64,000 nucleotides of DNA from positions 124,001 through 188,000 of the forward strand of contig NZ_FMAR01000009.1 in assembly GCF_900094705.1 (NCBI RefSeq), given 5' to 3'. The first letter of the stretch is position 1. Each line of letters begins with the position of its first letter. The notes beneath the pieces are model-generated. The model searched no databases. It saw nothing but the letters and a program-made list of their open reading frames with translations, and was not told the origin of the DNA. Position numbers and translations under genes: made by a program. Positions 1-8,858 of this stretch are shown here, piece by piece. Source of the DNA: Chitinophaga costaii (GTDB taxonomy: Bacteria; Bacteroidota; Bacteroidia; Chitinophagales; Chitinophagaceae).

Positions 1-300
1 CGTAGATTTTTGCCTTCCTATACAACATGTTTTCCGCACTACTATCCCAACAGAAGTGTTATTTATCGTTAAAAACCAGGCTTTTTAATGCCCTTTTAAT
101 TGCGGGTAAGCTTTGCCGGCATAGCTTTGCATGGCTTATGGGACGGTCGTTTTGTTAATTACTGTTAAGACCTTTCAGCGCTTATTTTTACAAGTTGTGG
201 AAGGCTTAATTCCCTTTTATCAAAATGAACCAGTGTACGGCAACCCCACCCCTTAGCTTTGTTCAATTTTAAAACAGTTAGGAGTTAATTAATACAAGCG
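1..300. other. Non-coding region before the first gene
   Basis: I see no convincing gene in the first 300 bases. The region is AT-rich and ends in the likely promoter and leader of the TonB receptor that starts at 301. No structured RNA or repeat was recognised. Confidence 0.5.
254..261 (+). promoter_or_regulatory. Bacteroidota -7 box before the TonB receptor
   Basis: TAGCTTTG matches the Bacteroidota consensus TAnnTTTG exactly and lies about 40 nt before the ATG at 301. No clear TTTG/TTG -33 element is seen at the usual 17-23 nt spacing, so the match is partial. Confidence 0.45.
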
Positions 301-2901
301 ATGAAAAAATGGTTAGCGCTGGCGGCAATCGTATTAGCCACGGCTCAGATGAATGTACAGGCACAGGTACCTGCCAACAAGCCCACCGGTACCGGCCAAC
401 AGCCCAACGGCACACAACACCCCAGCGGCCCGGCTATTGGGCATGTTTACGGTAAATTGATAGATGCCACTACCGGCAAACCCGTTCCCTACAGCTCCGT
501 AGCACTGCTGCGGACCAAAGACAGCACCGTTGTAACCGGCATGCTCTCCCAAACCAATGGCGACTTTAGCCTCGTGAACCTGCCATTGGGCGCCTACCTG
601 GTGCGCATTAATTTTATGGGCTATAATACGCTCCAGAAAAAAATACTGATTACCAGCCAAACCGCCGAGCAAGACCTGGGCAACATTAAAATGAATCCCA
701 ATGTGAAAGCCCTGGCAGAAGTGGAAGTGACCGGACAGAAAAGCGCTTTCCAGATGGGCATCGATAAAAAAGTGTTCAACGTAGACCGCAACCTCGTGAG
801 CGTAGGCGGCACGGCTACCGACGTACTCAAAAATGTGCCTTCCGTGAATGTGGACATCGACGGCAACGTAACCGTGCGCAATGCATCGCCCAATATCTTC
901 GTAGACGGCAAGCCCTCCACCCTTACGCTGGACCAAATACCCGCAGACGCCATTGAAAGCGTGGAATTGGTTACCAACCCCAGCGCCAAATACGACGCCG
1001 AAGGCATGTCTGGTATTCTTAACATCGTGCTGAAAAAAAATAAAAAAGCAGGGATTAATGGATCGGTAAACGCCAGCATTGCCAACGGGAACAAGTACAA
1101 CGCCGGCGGCAACATCGCCGTACGCCAGGGCAAATGGAATGTATTCGCCAACTATACCGTGAATGCCAACCATACTACCGGTTACGGACACACGAAAAGA
1201 ACTAACTTTGCAGACAGTACTTCCACCCTGAACTATCTAAATCAGGACGATCGCAACAAAAGCAAACCACTGTTTCAATTTGGCCGCTTCGGGGCAGATT
1301 ACACCATCGACAACCGGAACACCATTTCCCTATCGCAAAATATCGTAGCTGGTAATTTCAACAACTACGACAACCTGCTCAGTACTTTCCTGGACGATGA
1401 CAAATCCACTACCGGCTTGAGCGACCGCATTACTAATACCGATATGTCGTTCCGTAACTATACCACGGCATTGAACTATAAGCACACCTTCGCAAAACCC
1501 AACCAGGAACTAACGGCAGATGTGAACTACAACATCTCTAACCTGCACCGCGACGGAAATTTTATAACGCAGGCGCAAGATCCCTTGGGCAACAACCAGG
1601 GCCAACCCGTGTACCAGGATAATAACACCAAGGGCAAGACTACCTTCGTTACCATACAAACTGATTATACCAATCCCATTGGGAAAAATGGTAAGCTGGA
1701 AGCAGGTCTAAAAACGACCTTGCGGGACTTTAGCAGCACTTACAATGTGTTTGATATTGACACCACCTCTCACAACAGCGTGTTTAATCCCACGCTGAGC
1801 AATGATTATAAATACAACGAACAGATTTACGCCGGTTACCTGAACTTCGCCAACACAGCGGGCAATTTTGGTTACCAGGTAGGCTTGCGCGGCGAACAAT
1901 ATGTATACTCCGGGCAAATACCTAGTGCCAACGAACACTTTAAACCCACGAAATCCAAGCCGGGCCTATTCCCCAGTCTTTTCCTGAGCCAGAAACTGGC
2001 CCACGACCAGGAATTGCAACTGAACTATAGCCGACGGGTAACACGCCCTAACTTCTTCCAGCTCATTCCCTACCGCGACTATAGCGATCCGCAAAACCAG
2101 CGGGAGGGTAATCCGAACCTGAAACCAGAATACACCAACAGCTTCGAGTTTTCTTATGTGAAAAATTGGAAAAACAGCAACTTCCTGGCAACGTTTTACT
2201 ACCGCAACACCACGGACCTGATTACCACCGTGAGCGATGCTATTGGTAAAGACACCTTGCTTACGCAGTACGTCAACGCCGATAAGGATAATTCTTATGG
2301 TGCCGAGCTAACAATGAAAAATACCATTTTGCGTGGCTGGGACATTACCACCAACGTAAACCTGTACCAGACCAACCTAACCGTAAAATCAGGGGATCAA
2401 AGTTATACCAACAATGGTTTTAGCTGGATGGCTAAGATTAACTCTGAAACAAAACTGCCGGCTAATTTTACCCTTCAACTCAATGGTACTTACCAGGCAC
2501 CCTCGGTATCACTGCCTAGCGGCGGTGGTGGCGGATCCGGTGGTGGTGGCGGTGGTGGCGGGGGCCGTGGTGGTGGTGGAGGTGGCGGAGGTATGAACCT
2601 CGCACTATCTTCTGCACAGGGTAAAATCAAAGGATTCAGCGGACTAGATGCAGCCATAAAAAAAGACTTCCTAAAGAACAAGGCGGCCTCCCTCACCCTG
2701 GCCCTCTCCGACGTGTTCAATACCCGGCAGTATCAACTGAACCAGGTTACGCCACAGTTTGAGCAGGATTATATGCGTAAGCGTGAGTCCCGCATCGTAA
2801 AGCTCACCTTTGCCTACCGTTTCGGAAAGTTTGATAACAATCTCTTTAAGCGCAAAAAAACAAACAACCAGCCAGCCGACGATCAGATGCAGACGTTCTA
2901 A
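301..2901 (+). CDS. TonB-dependent receptor / outer-membrane beta-barrel with carboxypeptidase-regulatory domain
   Basis: 866 residues. A signal peptide (about 1-21, ending AQA) is followed by a CarboxypepD_reg-like beta-sandwich (about 48-130), a plug-like region (about 150-250, with NPSAKYDAEGMSGILNIV typical of the family) and a long beta-barrel of the OMP_b-brl_3 type ending in an aromatic-rich C-terminus. Such receptors take up large substrates across the outer membrane with energy from TonB; the substrate cannot be read from sequence and no SusD partner is adjacent, so it is not a classical SusCD pair. Odd: residues 741-764 are almost all glycine (one Ser, one Arg) inside the barrel, presumably in an extracellular loop. 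The ATG at 301 is chosen because the signal peptide starts there and a -7 box lies upstream. Family assignment is firm, substrate unknown. Confidence 0.9.
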   Translation: MKKWLALAAIVLATAQMNVQAQVPANKPTGTGQQPNGTQHPSGPAIGHVYGKLIDATTGKPVPYSSVALLRTKDSTVVTGMLSQTNGDFSLVNLPLGAYLVRINFMGYNTLQKKILITSQTAEQDLGNIKMNPNVKALAEVEVTGQKSAFQMGIDKKVFNVDRNLVSVGGTATDVLKNVPSVNVDIDGNVTVRNASPNIFVDGKPSTLTLDQIPADAIESVELVTNPSAKYDAEGMSGILNIVLKKNKKAGINGSVNASIANGNKYNAGGNIAVRQGKWNVFANYTVNANHTTGYGHTKRTNFADSTSTLNYLNQDDRNKSKPLFQFGRFGADYTIDNRNTISLSQNIVAGNFNNYDNLLSTFLDDDKSTTGLSDRITNTDMSFRNYTTALNYKHTFAKPNQELTADVNYNISNLHRDGNFITQAQDPLGNNQGQPVYQDNNTKGKTTFVTIQTDYTNPIGKNGKLEAGLKTTLRDFSSTYNVFDIDTTSHNSVFNPTLSNDYKYNEQIYAGYLNFANTAGNFGYQVGLRGEQYVYSGQIPSANEHFKPTKSKPGLFPSLFLSQKLAHDQELQLNYSRRVTRPNFFQLIPYRDYSDPQNQREGNPNLKPEYTNSFEFSYVKNWKNSNFLATFYYRNTTDLITTVSDAIGKDTLLTQYVNADKDNSYGAELTMKNTILRGWDITTNVNLYQTNLTVKSGDQSYTNNGFSWMAKINSETKLPANFTLQLNGTYQAPSVSLPSGGGGGSGGGGGGGGGRGGGGGGGGMNLALSSAQGKIKGFSGLDAAIKKDFLKNKAASLTLALSDVFNTRQYQLNQVTPQFEQDYMRKRESRIVKLTFAYRFGKFDNNLFKRKKTNNQPADDQMQTF

Positions 2902-3046
2902 AAAACAATTCAACTGGATAACCTACAAGGCTGTCATTTAAATAGCTGGATGTGGACTTAGCTTACGTAAACACTTGTTGCTAATTCCCTAATATGGTTA
3001 TATATGCGACAGCCCCACTGATGGAAGCTATGGAATAGAAAAACAA

Positions 3047-3074
3047 AAGCCTTACCGCATGGGCAGTAAGGCTT
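3047..3074 (-). terminator. Hairpin terminator of pcm
   Basis: Perfect 9-bp stem (AAGCCTTAC 3047-3055 with GTAAGGCTT 3066-3074), 10-nt loop. Read on the minus strand it is followed by a T-rich stretch (TTGTTTTTC), as expected for the end of the pcm transcript. Confidence 0.6.
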
Positions 3075-3098
3075 AAAAAATAATATTCATGCTGTTTA

Positions 3099-3136
3099 TT
3101 GCTGCCTGAGCGCCTTAAAGGCAGCAATTTTGTTTT
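3099..3136 (+). terminator. Plus-strand hairpin terminator
   Basis: 9-bp stem (TTGCTGCCT 3099-3107 with AGGCAGCAA 3119-3127) followed by TTTTGTTTT. It could end the TonB receptor transcript, though it lies about 200 nt after that stop codon. With the minus-strand hairpin just before it, it separates two convergent genes. Confidence 0.55.
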
Positions 3137-3147
3137 GATTAGCTTGC

Positions 3148-3819
3148 TTAAAAATTCTTTCCCGCCAACATTGGCACAAAAGAAAAATCTGCGAAGATCT
3201 CCTGATCAAATTCCGTTGCGCTGATCTTCGTAAGCCGCAGCATGCGCTGCACCTCTTTTTCTCCTACAGGTATCACCATTTTACCGCCTGTTTTCAACTG
3301 TTGCAATAACTTCTCCGGAATTTCCGGGGCGGCGGCAGTAACGAGAATCTTATCAAAAGGGCCGTAGGTAGGTAGGCCTTCATACCCATCACCATAAAAA
3401 AAACGCAGGGTAGGGTAACGGGCTTTAAAAGGAAATTTCTTTACCAGGTCGAATAGTTTTTTCTGGCGCTCTATGGTATACACATTGGCCTTCAGCTCTC
3501 CCAGCACACAACTTTGGTACGCGCTGCCAGTGCCAATTTCCAAGACCTTCTCGAATGGTTTTATATCGAGCAGCTGCGATTGGTAAGCCACCGTATATGG
3601 CTGGGAAATGGTTTGGCCCTCCCCAATCGGAAAGGCCCTGTCTTCATAAGCAATACTTTCAAAGGCGGTGTCCAGGAAAAAATGCCGGGGAATATTGTTG
3701 ATTGCTTGCAGCACATTTTCGGCAGTAATGCCTTTTTGCCGGATGCTATCCACCAGTTGTTTACGTAAGCCTTTTTGTTTGTAATCGTCGATATAATCCC
3801 TTTGGTATTCCCTGTTCAT
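3148..3819 (-). CDS. pcm: Protein-L-isoaspartate O-methyltransferase
   Basis: 223 residues from the ATG at 3819 (MNREYQRDY...). It methylates L-isoaspartyl residues in aged proteins with S-adenosylmethionine so they can revert to aspartate; cytosolic. Seen: the PCMT signature region with PRHFFLD, the AYEDRAFPIGEGQTIS substrate region, the SAM-binding motif VLEIGTGSAYQS and VTAAAPEIPEKLLQQL near the C-terminus. The length fits the family. The frame is open 17 codons further upstream, but the family N-terminus and a perfect promoter box five bases before the ATG both point to 3819. The transcript may be leaderless. It is divergent from the phosphohexomutase gene and convergent with the TonB receptor. 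Confidence 0.93.
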   Translation of the reverse strand: MNREYQRDYIDDYKQKGLRKQLVDSIRQKGITAENVLQAINNIPRHFFLDTAFESIAYEDRAFPIGEGQTISQPYTVAYQSQLLDIKPFEKVLEIGTGSAYQSCVLGELKANVYTIERQKKLFDLVKKFPFKARYPTLRFFYGDGYEGLPTYGPFDKILVTAAAPEIPEKLLQQLKTGGKMVIPVGEKEVQRMLRLTKISATEFDQEIFADFSFVPMLAGKNF

Positions 3820-3824
3820 ATTTG

Positions 3825-3856
3825 CAAAATTACGGATTCGGGGCTTGCGAACACAA
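3825..3856 (-). promoter_or_regulatory. pcm promoter (TTG-N21-TAATTTTG)
   Basis: On the minus strand TAATTTTG (3825-3832) matches TAnnTTTG exactly, and a TTG (3854-3856) sits 21 nt upstream. Only 5 nt separate the -7 box from the ATG at 3819, so transcription would begin at or next to the start codon. Confidence 0.6.
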
Positions 3857-4006
3857 GAAACGATTTCCACAGCCAGATTTCCACATCCGCCCAGGGCAGA
3901 AGCAGGGCATTGCCTTTGAAACCCCTAAATCCCGGAAAGAATGGGGTAAATTTGGAATTTACCCCCGGTGTTACTTACTTTACAAGGATTTATAAATTCT
4001 AGTGTT

Positions 4007-5734
4007 ATGGATATAAATATTCAAAGCAAAGTAGACCAGTGGTTAAATGGTAACTACGACGCAGATACAGTGGCCGCCATCAAAGATCTCCAGCAGCAGC
4101 ATCCCGAAGAGCTTACCGATGCATTTTACCGCAACCTGGAATTTGGCACCGGGGGCCTGCGCGGTATAATGGGCGTGGGTACCAACCGGATGAATAAATA
4201 CACCGTTGGCATGGCCACCCAGGGTTTTGCCAACTACCTGAACCAAACCTTTACTAGCGGAGATGTAAAAATAGCCATTGCCCACGATAGCCGTAATAAC
4301 AGCCGCTTCTTCGCCGAAACTGCAGCCCATGTGATGGCCGCCAACGGCATTAAAGTATTCCTCTTTGAAAGCCTGCGTCCTACACCGGAACTGAGCTTCA
4401 CCATCCGCCACCTGGGCTGCCAGGGCGGTATTGTACTCACTGCTTCTCACAACCCACGGGAATACAATGGTTACAAAGCTTACTGGGATGATGGCGCTCA
4501 ACTAATTCCGCCCCACGATAAAAACGTGATCCGCGAAGTAGAAAAGATCGCCTCTGTGGACGAAGTGAAGTGGACCGGCAATGAAGCCAATATTACCCTC
4601 ATCGGAAAAGAAATAGACGATGCCTACCTCTCCATGGTGAAAGGCCTGAGCATATATCCTGATATCATTGAAAAACAACACGCCCTCAAAATCGTGTACA
4701 CGCCCATCCACGGCAGTGGAATCACCCTGGTGCCGCAGGCTTTACAACGTTTTGGCTTCACCAACGTACACATCGTGGAAGAGCAGGCCAAACCTGATGG
4801 CGACTTCCCCACCGTAGGTTATCCTAATCCTGAAGAAGCCGAAACCATGAGCATCGGCCTCAAAAAAGCAAAAGAACTGGATGCCGATATTTTGCTGGGT
4901 ACAGATCCCGATGCAGACCGTGTAGGCATAGCCGTTAAAAACAATAAAGGTGTATGGACCCTGCTTAATGGCAACCAAACCGCCGTGCTGCTGTTTAATT
5001 ACATCATCGAAGGCCGCAAAGCTAAAGGCCTGGCCAAAAAAACAGACTTCGTTTGCAAAACCGTTGTAACCTCCGACCTGATCGATGTATTTGCGGCGAA
5101 GAACAATATCAATTGCTACAATGTCCTCACGGGCTTTAAATGGATTGCAGAACTGATCCGTAAAAAAGAACCAACGGAGAAATTCATTTGCGGCGGAGAA
5201 GAATCTTACGGTTATATGATCGGCGACAATGTACGCGATAAAGATGCTGTAGCTTCTGTGGCCATGATCTGCGAAATGACAGCCTACATTAAGTCGCAGG
5301 GTAAAACCGTTTTTGAACAACTGATAGACCTGTATGTAAAATACGGCTTCTACAAGGAACACCTCATCTCCCTCACCAAGAAAGGTATGAACGGGGTGGC
5401 CGAAATAGACGATATGATGCGCGGCTATCGCGAAAATCCGCCTTCCACCATAGACGGTGTGCGAGTGGCCCGTATTTTCGACTATCAGTTGCAGCAAATA
5501 AAAGACCTGAAAACCGGCGCCACCGAACCTATTGTGCTACCAAAGTCTAACGTACTGCAATTCCTACTGGAAGACGGCAGCAAGATATCTGCCCGCCCCT
5601 CCGGCACTGAGCCAAAAATTAAATTTTATTTCAGCGTACACGAAACCCTCTCTGCCCCCGACCAGTTCGATGCAGTGGATGCCCAGATTGAAAAACGCAT
5701 CAAAGGCATTATCGAAGACATGAAATTGAAATAA
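4007..5734 (+). CDS. Phospho-sugar mutase (phosphoglucomutase/phosphomannomutase family)
   Basis: 575 residues from the ATG at 4007. It interconverts hexose-1- and hexose-6-phosphates through a phosphoserine intermediate; cytosolic. All four family signatures are present in order: the active-site serine loop TASHNPREYNG (Ser147), the metal loop DPDADRVG, the sugar-binding loop GGEESYGY and the phosphate-binding loop RPSGTEPK near the C-terminus. The length matches the long PGM/PMM subgroup common in Bacteroidota. The frame opens at 3968, but MDINIQSKVDQW is the better start. Preference for glucose, mannose or ribose phosphates cannot be decided from sequence. A long hairpin terminator follows. 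Confidence 0.92.
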   Translation: MDINIQSKVDQWLNGNYDADTVAAIKDLQQQHPEELTDAFYRNLEFGTGGLRGIMGVGTNRMNKYTVGMATQGFANYLNQTFTSGDVKIAIAHDSRNNSRFFAETAAHVMAANGIKVFLFESLRPTPELSFTIRHLGCQGGIVLTASHNPREYNGYKAYWDDGAQLIPPHDKNVIREVEKIASVDEVKWTGNEANITLIGKEIDDAYLSMVKGLSIYPDIIEKQHALKIVYTPIHGSGITLVPQALQRFGFTNVHIVEEQAKPDGDFPTVGYPNPEEAETMSIGLKKAKELDADILLGTDPDADRVGIAVKNNKGVWTLLNGNQTAVLLFNYIIEGRKAKGLAKKTDFVCKTVVTSDLIDVFAAKNNINCYNVLTGFKWIAELIRKKEPTEKFICGGEESYGYMIGDNVRDKDAVASVAMICEMTAYIKSQGKTVFEQLIDLYVKYGFYKEHLISLTKKGMNGVAEIDDMMRGYRENPPSTIDGVRVARIFDYQLQQIKDLKTGATEPIVLPKSNVLQFLLEDGSKISARPSGTEPKIKFYFSVHETLSAPDQFDAVDAQIEKRIKGIIEDMKLK

Positions 5735-5760
5735 AATACTACGGCATCACAACCGGCACC

Positions 5761-5798
5761 TTAATTAAAAAGCGGCTTTATGGCCGCTTTTTAATTAA
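5761..5798 (+). terminator. Strong bidirectional-type hairpin after the mutase gene
   Basis: A perfect 16-bp inverted repeat (5761-5776 with 5783-5798) encloses a 6-nt loop TTTATG. The GC core GCGGC/GCCGC is flanked by A5 and T5, giving a terminator that could work in both directions. Confidence 0.85.
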
Positions 5799-5856
5799 AT
5801 ATGATTAAGATAAATACCTGTAATTTAGCTCTTATTTATACCATTACCATTGCTTA

Positions 5857-6855
5857 TTGAACACCTGTGTTCATCATAGATCACGTATTGTACAAACCGC
5901 ATTGCCTAACATTTTGTTCCGCTTGAAACACCGGCTTCTTTATTTGTGCCTGCTGCTGCAATTGCCGTTGCATGCCCAGCGGTTGTCCTTCTGGGAGCTG
6001 CCGGATACTACGGTGCGTACGCGGGTGGTGGCGGTAAGTGGATTTTCATTGGCGGTGTATGGAGGTACCCTGGCGGCATTAGACCAGGTATGGTACAAGG
6101 GGTATCCCCGGAGTAAGTTTCATTTCTTCAATGATGAAGATGAGTGGCTGGGCATGGATAAAGGTGGACATGTATACAGCGCCTACCTGGAAGCTAAATA
6201 TAGCCGCGAAGCCTGGCGCTGGACGGGCATTCCCCGCAAGCAACAAATATGGATAGGCGGACTGAGCGCCCTTGCTTTCCAAACCCTGATAGAAGTCATG
6301 GACGGCTTTTCCACCAACTGGGGCTTTTCCCCCAGCGATATGACTGCCAATGTGCTGGGCGCAGGTGCCATGATTAGCCAGGAACTTTTATGGAATGAGC
6401 AACGCATCCAATTAAAATTCTCCTCTCATACCATGCAGTATCACGACCCAGTGGTGGCCCGGCATGCGAACAATATTTATGGTAGTAATTTTTTTCAGCG
6501 CACCCTGAAGGATTATAATGCGCAAACCTATTGGGTTTCAGTAAATGTAAAGGCATTTGCAACAAACAGTCATTGGCCGGCCTGGCTGAATGTTGCTGCG
6601 GGATATGGCGCAGACCGGATGTACAATGCAGAAGACAACACCTGGACAGACATTAACGGCATATATCACGACTATAGCAACGTGCATCGGATAAGGCAAT
6701 TTTACCTGTCACCAGACATAGACTTCACTAAAATCCATACCCGGCACAAAGGTTTTAAAATCGCCTTACAATTACTGAATATGCTGAAATTTCCCGCCCC
6801 TACACTGGAAATTAACAGCCACGGAACATTTAAACTGCATCCCATTTATTTTTAA
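5857..6855 (+). CDS. DUF2279 (YfiM-like) envelope protein
   Basis: Up to 332 residues. The N-terminus carries a hydrophobic signal-like segment (RLLYLCLLLQLPLHAQ); the mature part has the DUF2279 features FNDEDEWLGMDKGGHVYSAY and VMDGFSTNWGFSPSDMTAN. The family is predicted to sit in the cell envelope; its role is unknown. No ATG lies at the 5' end: the frame opens with TTG at 5857, and TTG codons at 5914 and 5923 are closer to the signal peptide and may be the true start, so the N-terminus is uncertain. The stop codon overlaps the stop of the convergent phosphoribosyltransferase gene by 4 bases. Confidence 0.75.
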   Translation: MNTCVHHRSRIVQTALPNILFRLKHRLLYLCLLLQLPLHAQRLSFWELPDTTVRTRVVAVSGFSLAVYGGTLAALDQVWYKGYPRSKFHFFNDEDEWLGMDKGGHVYSAYLEAKYSREAWRWTGIPRKQQIWIGGLSALAFQTLIEVMDGFSTNWGFSPSDMTANVLGAGAMISQELLWNEQRIQLKFSSHTMQYHDPVVARHANNIYGSNFFQRTLKDYNAQTYWVSVNVKAFATNSHWPAWLNVAAGYGADRMYNAEDNTWTDINGIYHDYSNVHRIRQFYLSPDIDFTKIHTRHKGFKIALQLLNMLKFPAPTLEINSHGTFKLHPIYF

Positions 6856-7349
6856 ACAAGATAGGCGCTGCGTATTTCTTCGCCTTCCACATCTACCATC
6901 ACCATATCCTGCCGTGTAGTTGCCAGCGAGTAGCCTACGAAATCTACCGACAGCGGGAAGGATTTATGCTTACGGTCTACCAGTACCGCAGTCTGTATCT
7001 TACGGGGGTGATAAGCCAGGAAGGGTTTCAAGGCATATAACATCGTGCGGCCCGAATTAGCTACATCGTCTATCAGGATTACTACTTTATCATCGAAATC
7101 CGGTGTGTCCGAAAGGGTCACCTCGCTAGGATATTGCTTGTCTATGCGCAGTTCAATTACCTCAATCTGAAATGGGGTAATCTTGCGTAGCAGTTTGGCA
7201 ATACGGTGGGTGATGATTAGGCCCCGGTCCCAGATGCCCACCAGGATCAGTGCTTGCTCTTCACTATTCTGTTCATAGATTTCATAGGCAATCCGTTCGA
7301 GCTTCTTGTCGATGCTATCCTGTTGTAAAATTATATTGCGGGTACTCAT
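6852..7349 (-). CDS. PyrR-like phosphoribosyltransferase
   Basis: 165 residues from the ATG at 7349 (MSTRNIILQQ). Type I phosphoribosyltransferase fold: the PRPP-binding motif VVILIDDVANSGRTM is clear, and FPLSVDFVGYSLATTRQD near the C-terminus resembles PyrR (bifunctional pyr regulator / uracil phosphoribosyltransferase). The reaction would be transfer of the phosphoribosyl group of PRPP to a nucleobase, perhaps uracil. No pyr gene is nearby and no attenuator-like RNA was seen, so a regulatory role is only family-based. The frame extends 32 codons upstream of the chosen start without similarity. It overlaps the convergent DUF2279 gene tail to tail by 4 bases. Confidence 0.82.
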   Translation of the reverse strand: MSTRNIILQQDSIDKKLERIAYEIYEQNSEEQALILVGIWDRGLIITHRIAKLLRKITPFQIEVIELRIDKQYPSEVTLSDTPDFDDKVVILIDDVANSGRTMLYALKPFLAYHPRKIQTAVLVDRKHKSFPLSVDFVGYSLATTRQDMVMVDVEGEEIRSAYLV

Positions 7350-7483
7350 AGCCTTGATTTTACGAGGGGTAAAAATACATAAATTGCACACATTGTTACG
7401 CATCATTCCACGTAGCCCTGCTTTACACCAGCACGGCAGTTGCATAGCTAAAATACATTATATTCGATCGTCAAATCTAATCT

Positions 7484-8800
7484 ATGTACATGGTACAGGT
7501 ACTTGTTTTCCTCCTTCTGTTTGCAGTGGCCGTATTCCTGTTTGCCCGCCAGGCGCGGCAAATCCGGCGCAACATCCTGCTGGGGCGCGATGCAAACCTT
7601 ACCGATCATCCCGGACAACGCTGGCGCAACGTGCTCCTGCTGGCACTCGGCCAAAAGAAAATGTTTCGCAAACCACTGGTGGCAGTGCTTCATCTTTTCG
7701 TGTATACAGGTTTTATCCTCATTAACCTGGAGATCCTGGAGATTGTGCTGGATGGGCTATTGGGTAAACATCGCCTGTTTGTGCCCCTGCTGGGCAGGCT
7801 ATATCCCTGGCTGATCGGGGCTTTTGAAGTATTGGCTGTGCTAGTGATCGTGGGTTGTGCGGCATTTCTCCTCCGCCGGAACGTGAAGAAGATCCCCCGT
7901 TTGCGCAGCCACGACCTTGATGGCTGGCCCCGCAGCGACGCCAATACTATCCTGATCACCGAGATCGTACTCATGACACTGTTCCTCACCATGAACACCG
8001 CCGACCAGGTATTGCAAACGCGGGGCTTGGAACACTATGCCGCCACAGGGAATTTCCTGGTATCTGGTAATTTCACCGCTATATTCGAAGGCCTGTCTAC
8101 CGGTTTGCTGGTGGCTATAGAACGCAGCGCCTGGTGGCTGCACATTATTGGGGTGCTGGCATTTCTGAATTACTTGCCTTATTCCAAACACCTGCACATC
8201 ATTTTAGCTTTTCCTAATGCTTATTACGCCGACCTGAACCCCAAGGGTACCATGGAAAATATGCCTTCGGTACAACATGAAGTTCAGCTCATGATGGATC
8301 CCAGCCTGGCAGCCGCCGCTCCTGCAGGCGATGCCACTCCACCCAAATTCGGGGCCAAAGATGTATTTGACCTCACCTGGAAAAACCTGCTGGATGCTTA
8401 CAGCTGCACCGAATGCGGCCGCTGCTCGGCAGCCTGCCCGGCCAACATTACCGGCAAAAAACTATCCCCCCGCAAAATCATGATGGATACACGCGACCGG
8501 CTAGTGGCGGTGGGTAAAAACATTCACCAGCACGGTAGTTTTCAGGACGATGGTAAGTCCCTGCTGCGCGATTACATCAGCGAAGAAGCGTTGCGGGCCT
8601 GCACTACCTGCAACGCCTGCGTGCAGGAATGCCCGGTGAGCATTAATCCCCTTCATATTATTTCACAACTGCGCCGTCACCTGGTGATGGAGGAAAGCAG
8701 CGCCCCGGCCGAATGGAACGGGATGTTCAGCAATATTGAAAACAACATGGCCCCCTGGAAATTCAGTCCCGACGACCGGGATGCCTGGATACATGGCTAA
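7484..8800 (+). CDS. Membrane-anchored (4Fe-4S) oxidoreductase with NarI-like segment
   Basis: 438 residues. The N-terminal half has about five hydrophobic membrane segments (residues 1-22, about 64-90, 110-128, 155-175 and 220-240) like a NarI/DsrM-type quinone-interacting membrane domain. The C-terminal half has two [4Fe-4S] ferredoxin motifs: CTECGRCSAACP (C308, 311, 314, 318) and CTTCNACVQECP (C373, 376, 379, 383). It probably passes electrons between the quinone pool and a soluble partner. The CCG-domain gene that follows 58 nt later resembles the HdrD/GlpC-like partner and is likely in the same operon. A second ATG two codons downstream (7490) could also be the start. The substrate is unknown. 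Confidence 0.85.
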   Translation: MYMVQVLVFLLLFAVAVFLFARQARQIRRNILLGRDANLTDHPGQRWRNVLLLALGQKKMFRKPLVAVLHLFVYTGFILINLEILEIVLDGLLGKHRLFVPLLGRLYPWLIGAFEVLAVLVIVGCAAFLLRRNVKKIPRLRSHDLDGWPRSDANTILITEIVLMTLFLTMNTADQVLQTRGLEHYAATGNFLVSGNFTAIFEGLSTGLLVAIERSAWWLHIIGVLAFLNYLPYSKHLHIILAFPNAYYADLNPKGTMENMPSVQHEVQLMMDPSLAAAAPAGDATPPKFGAKDVFDLTWKNLLDAYSCTECGRCSAACPANITGKKLSPRKIMMDTRDRLVAVGKNIHQHGSFQDDGKSLLRDYISEEALRACTTCNACVQECPVSINPLHIISQLRRHLVMEESSAPAEWNGMFSNIENNMAPWKFSPDDRDAWIHG

Positions 8801-8858
8801 TGCTTAACCTGGAATGATTGCAGGCAACGCCCTTTTTCACCTTTAATGATGTTTGATT

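Noticed and set aside
2490..2720. Antisense open frame with a polyproline stretch
   Set aside because: It is the reverse complement of the polyglycine insert of the TonB receptor; no start signal or family match.
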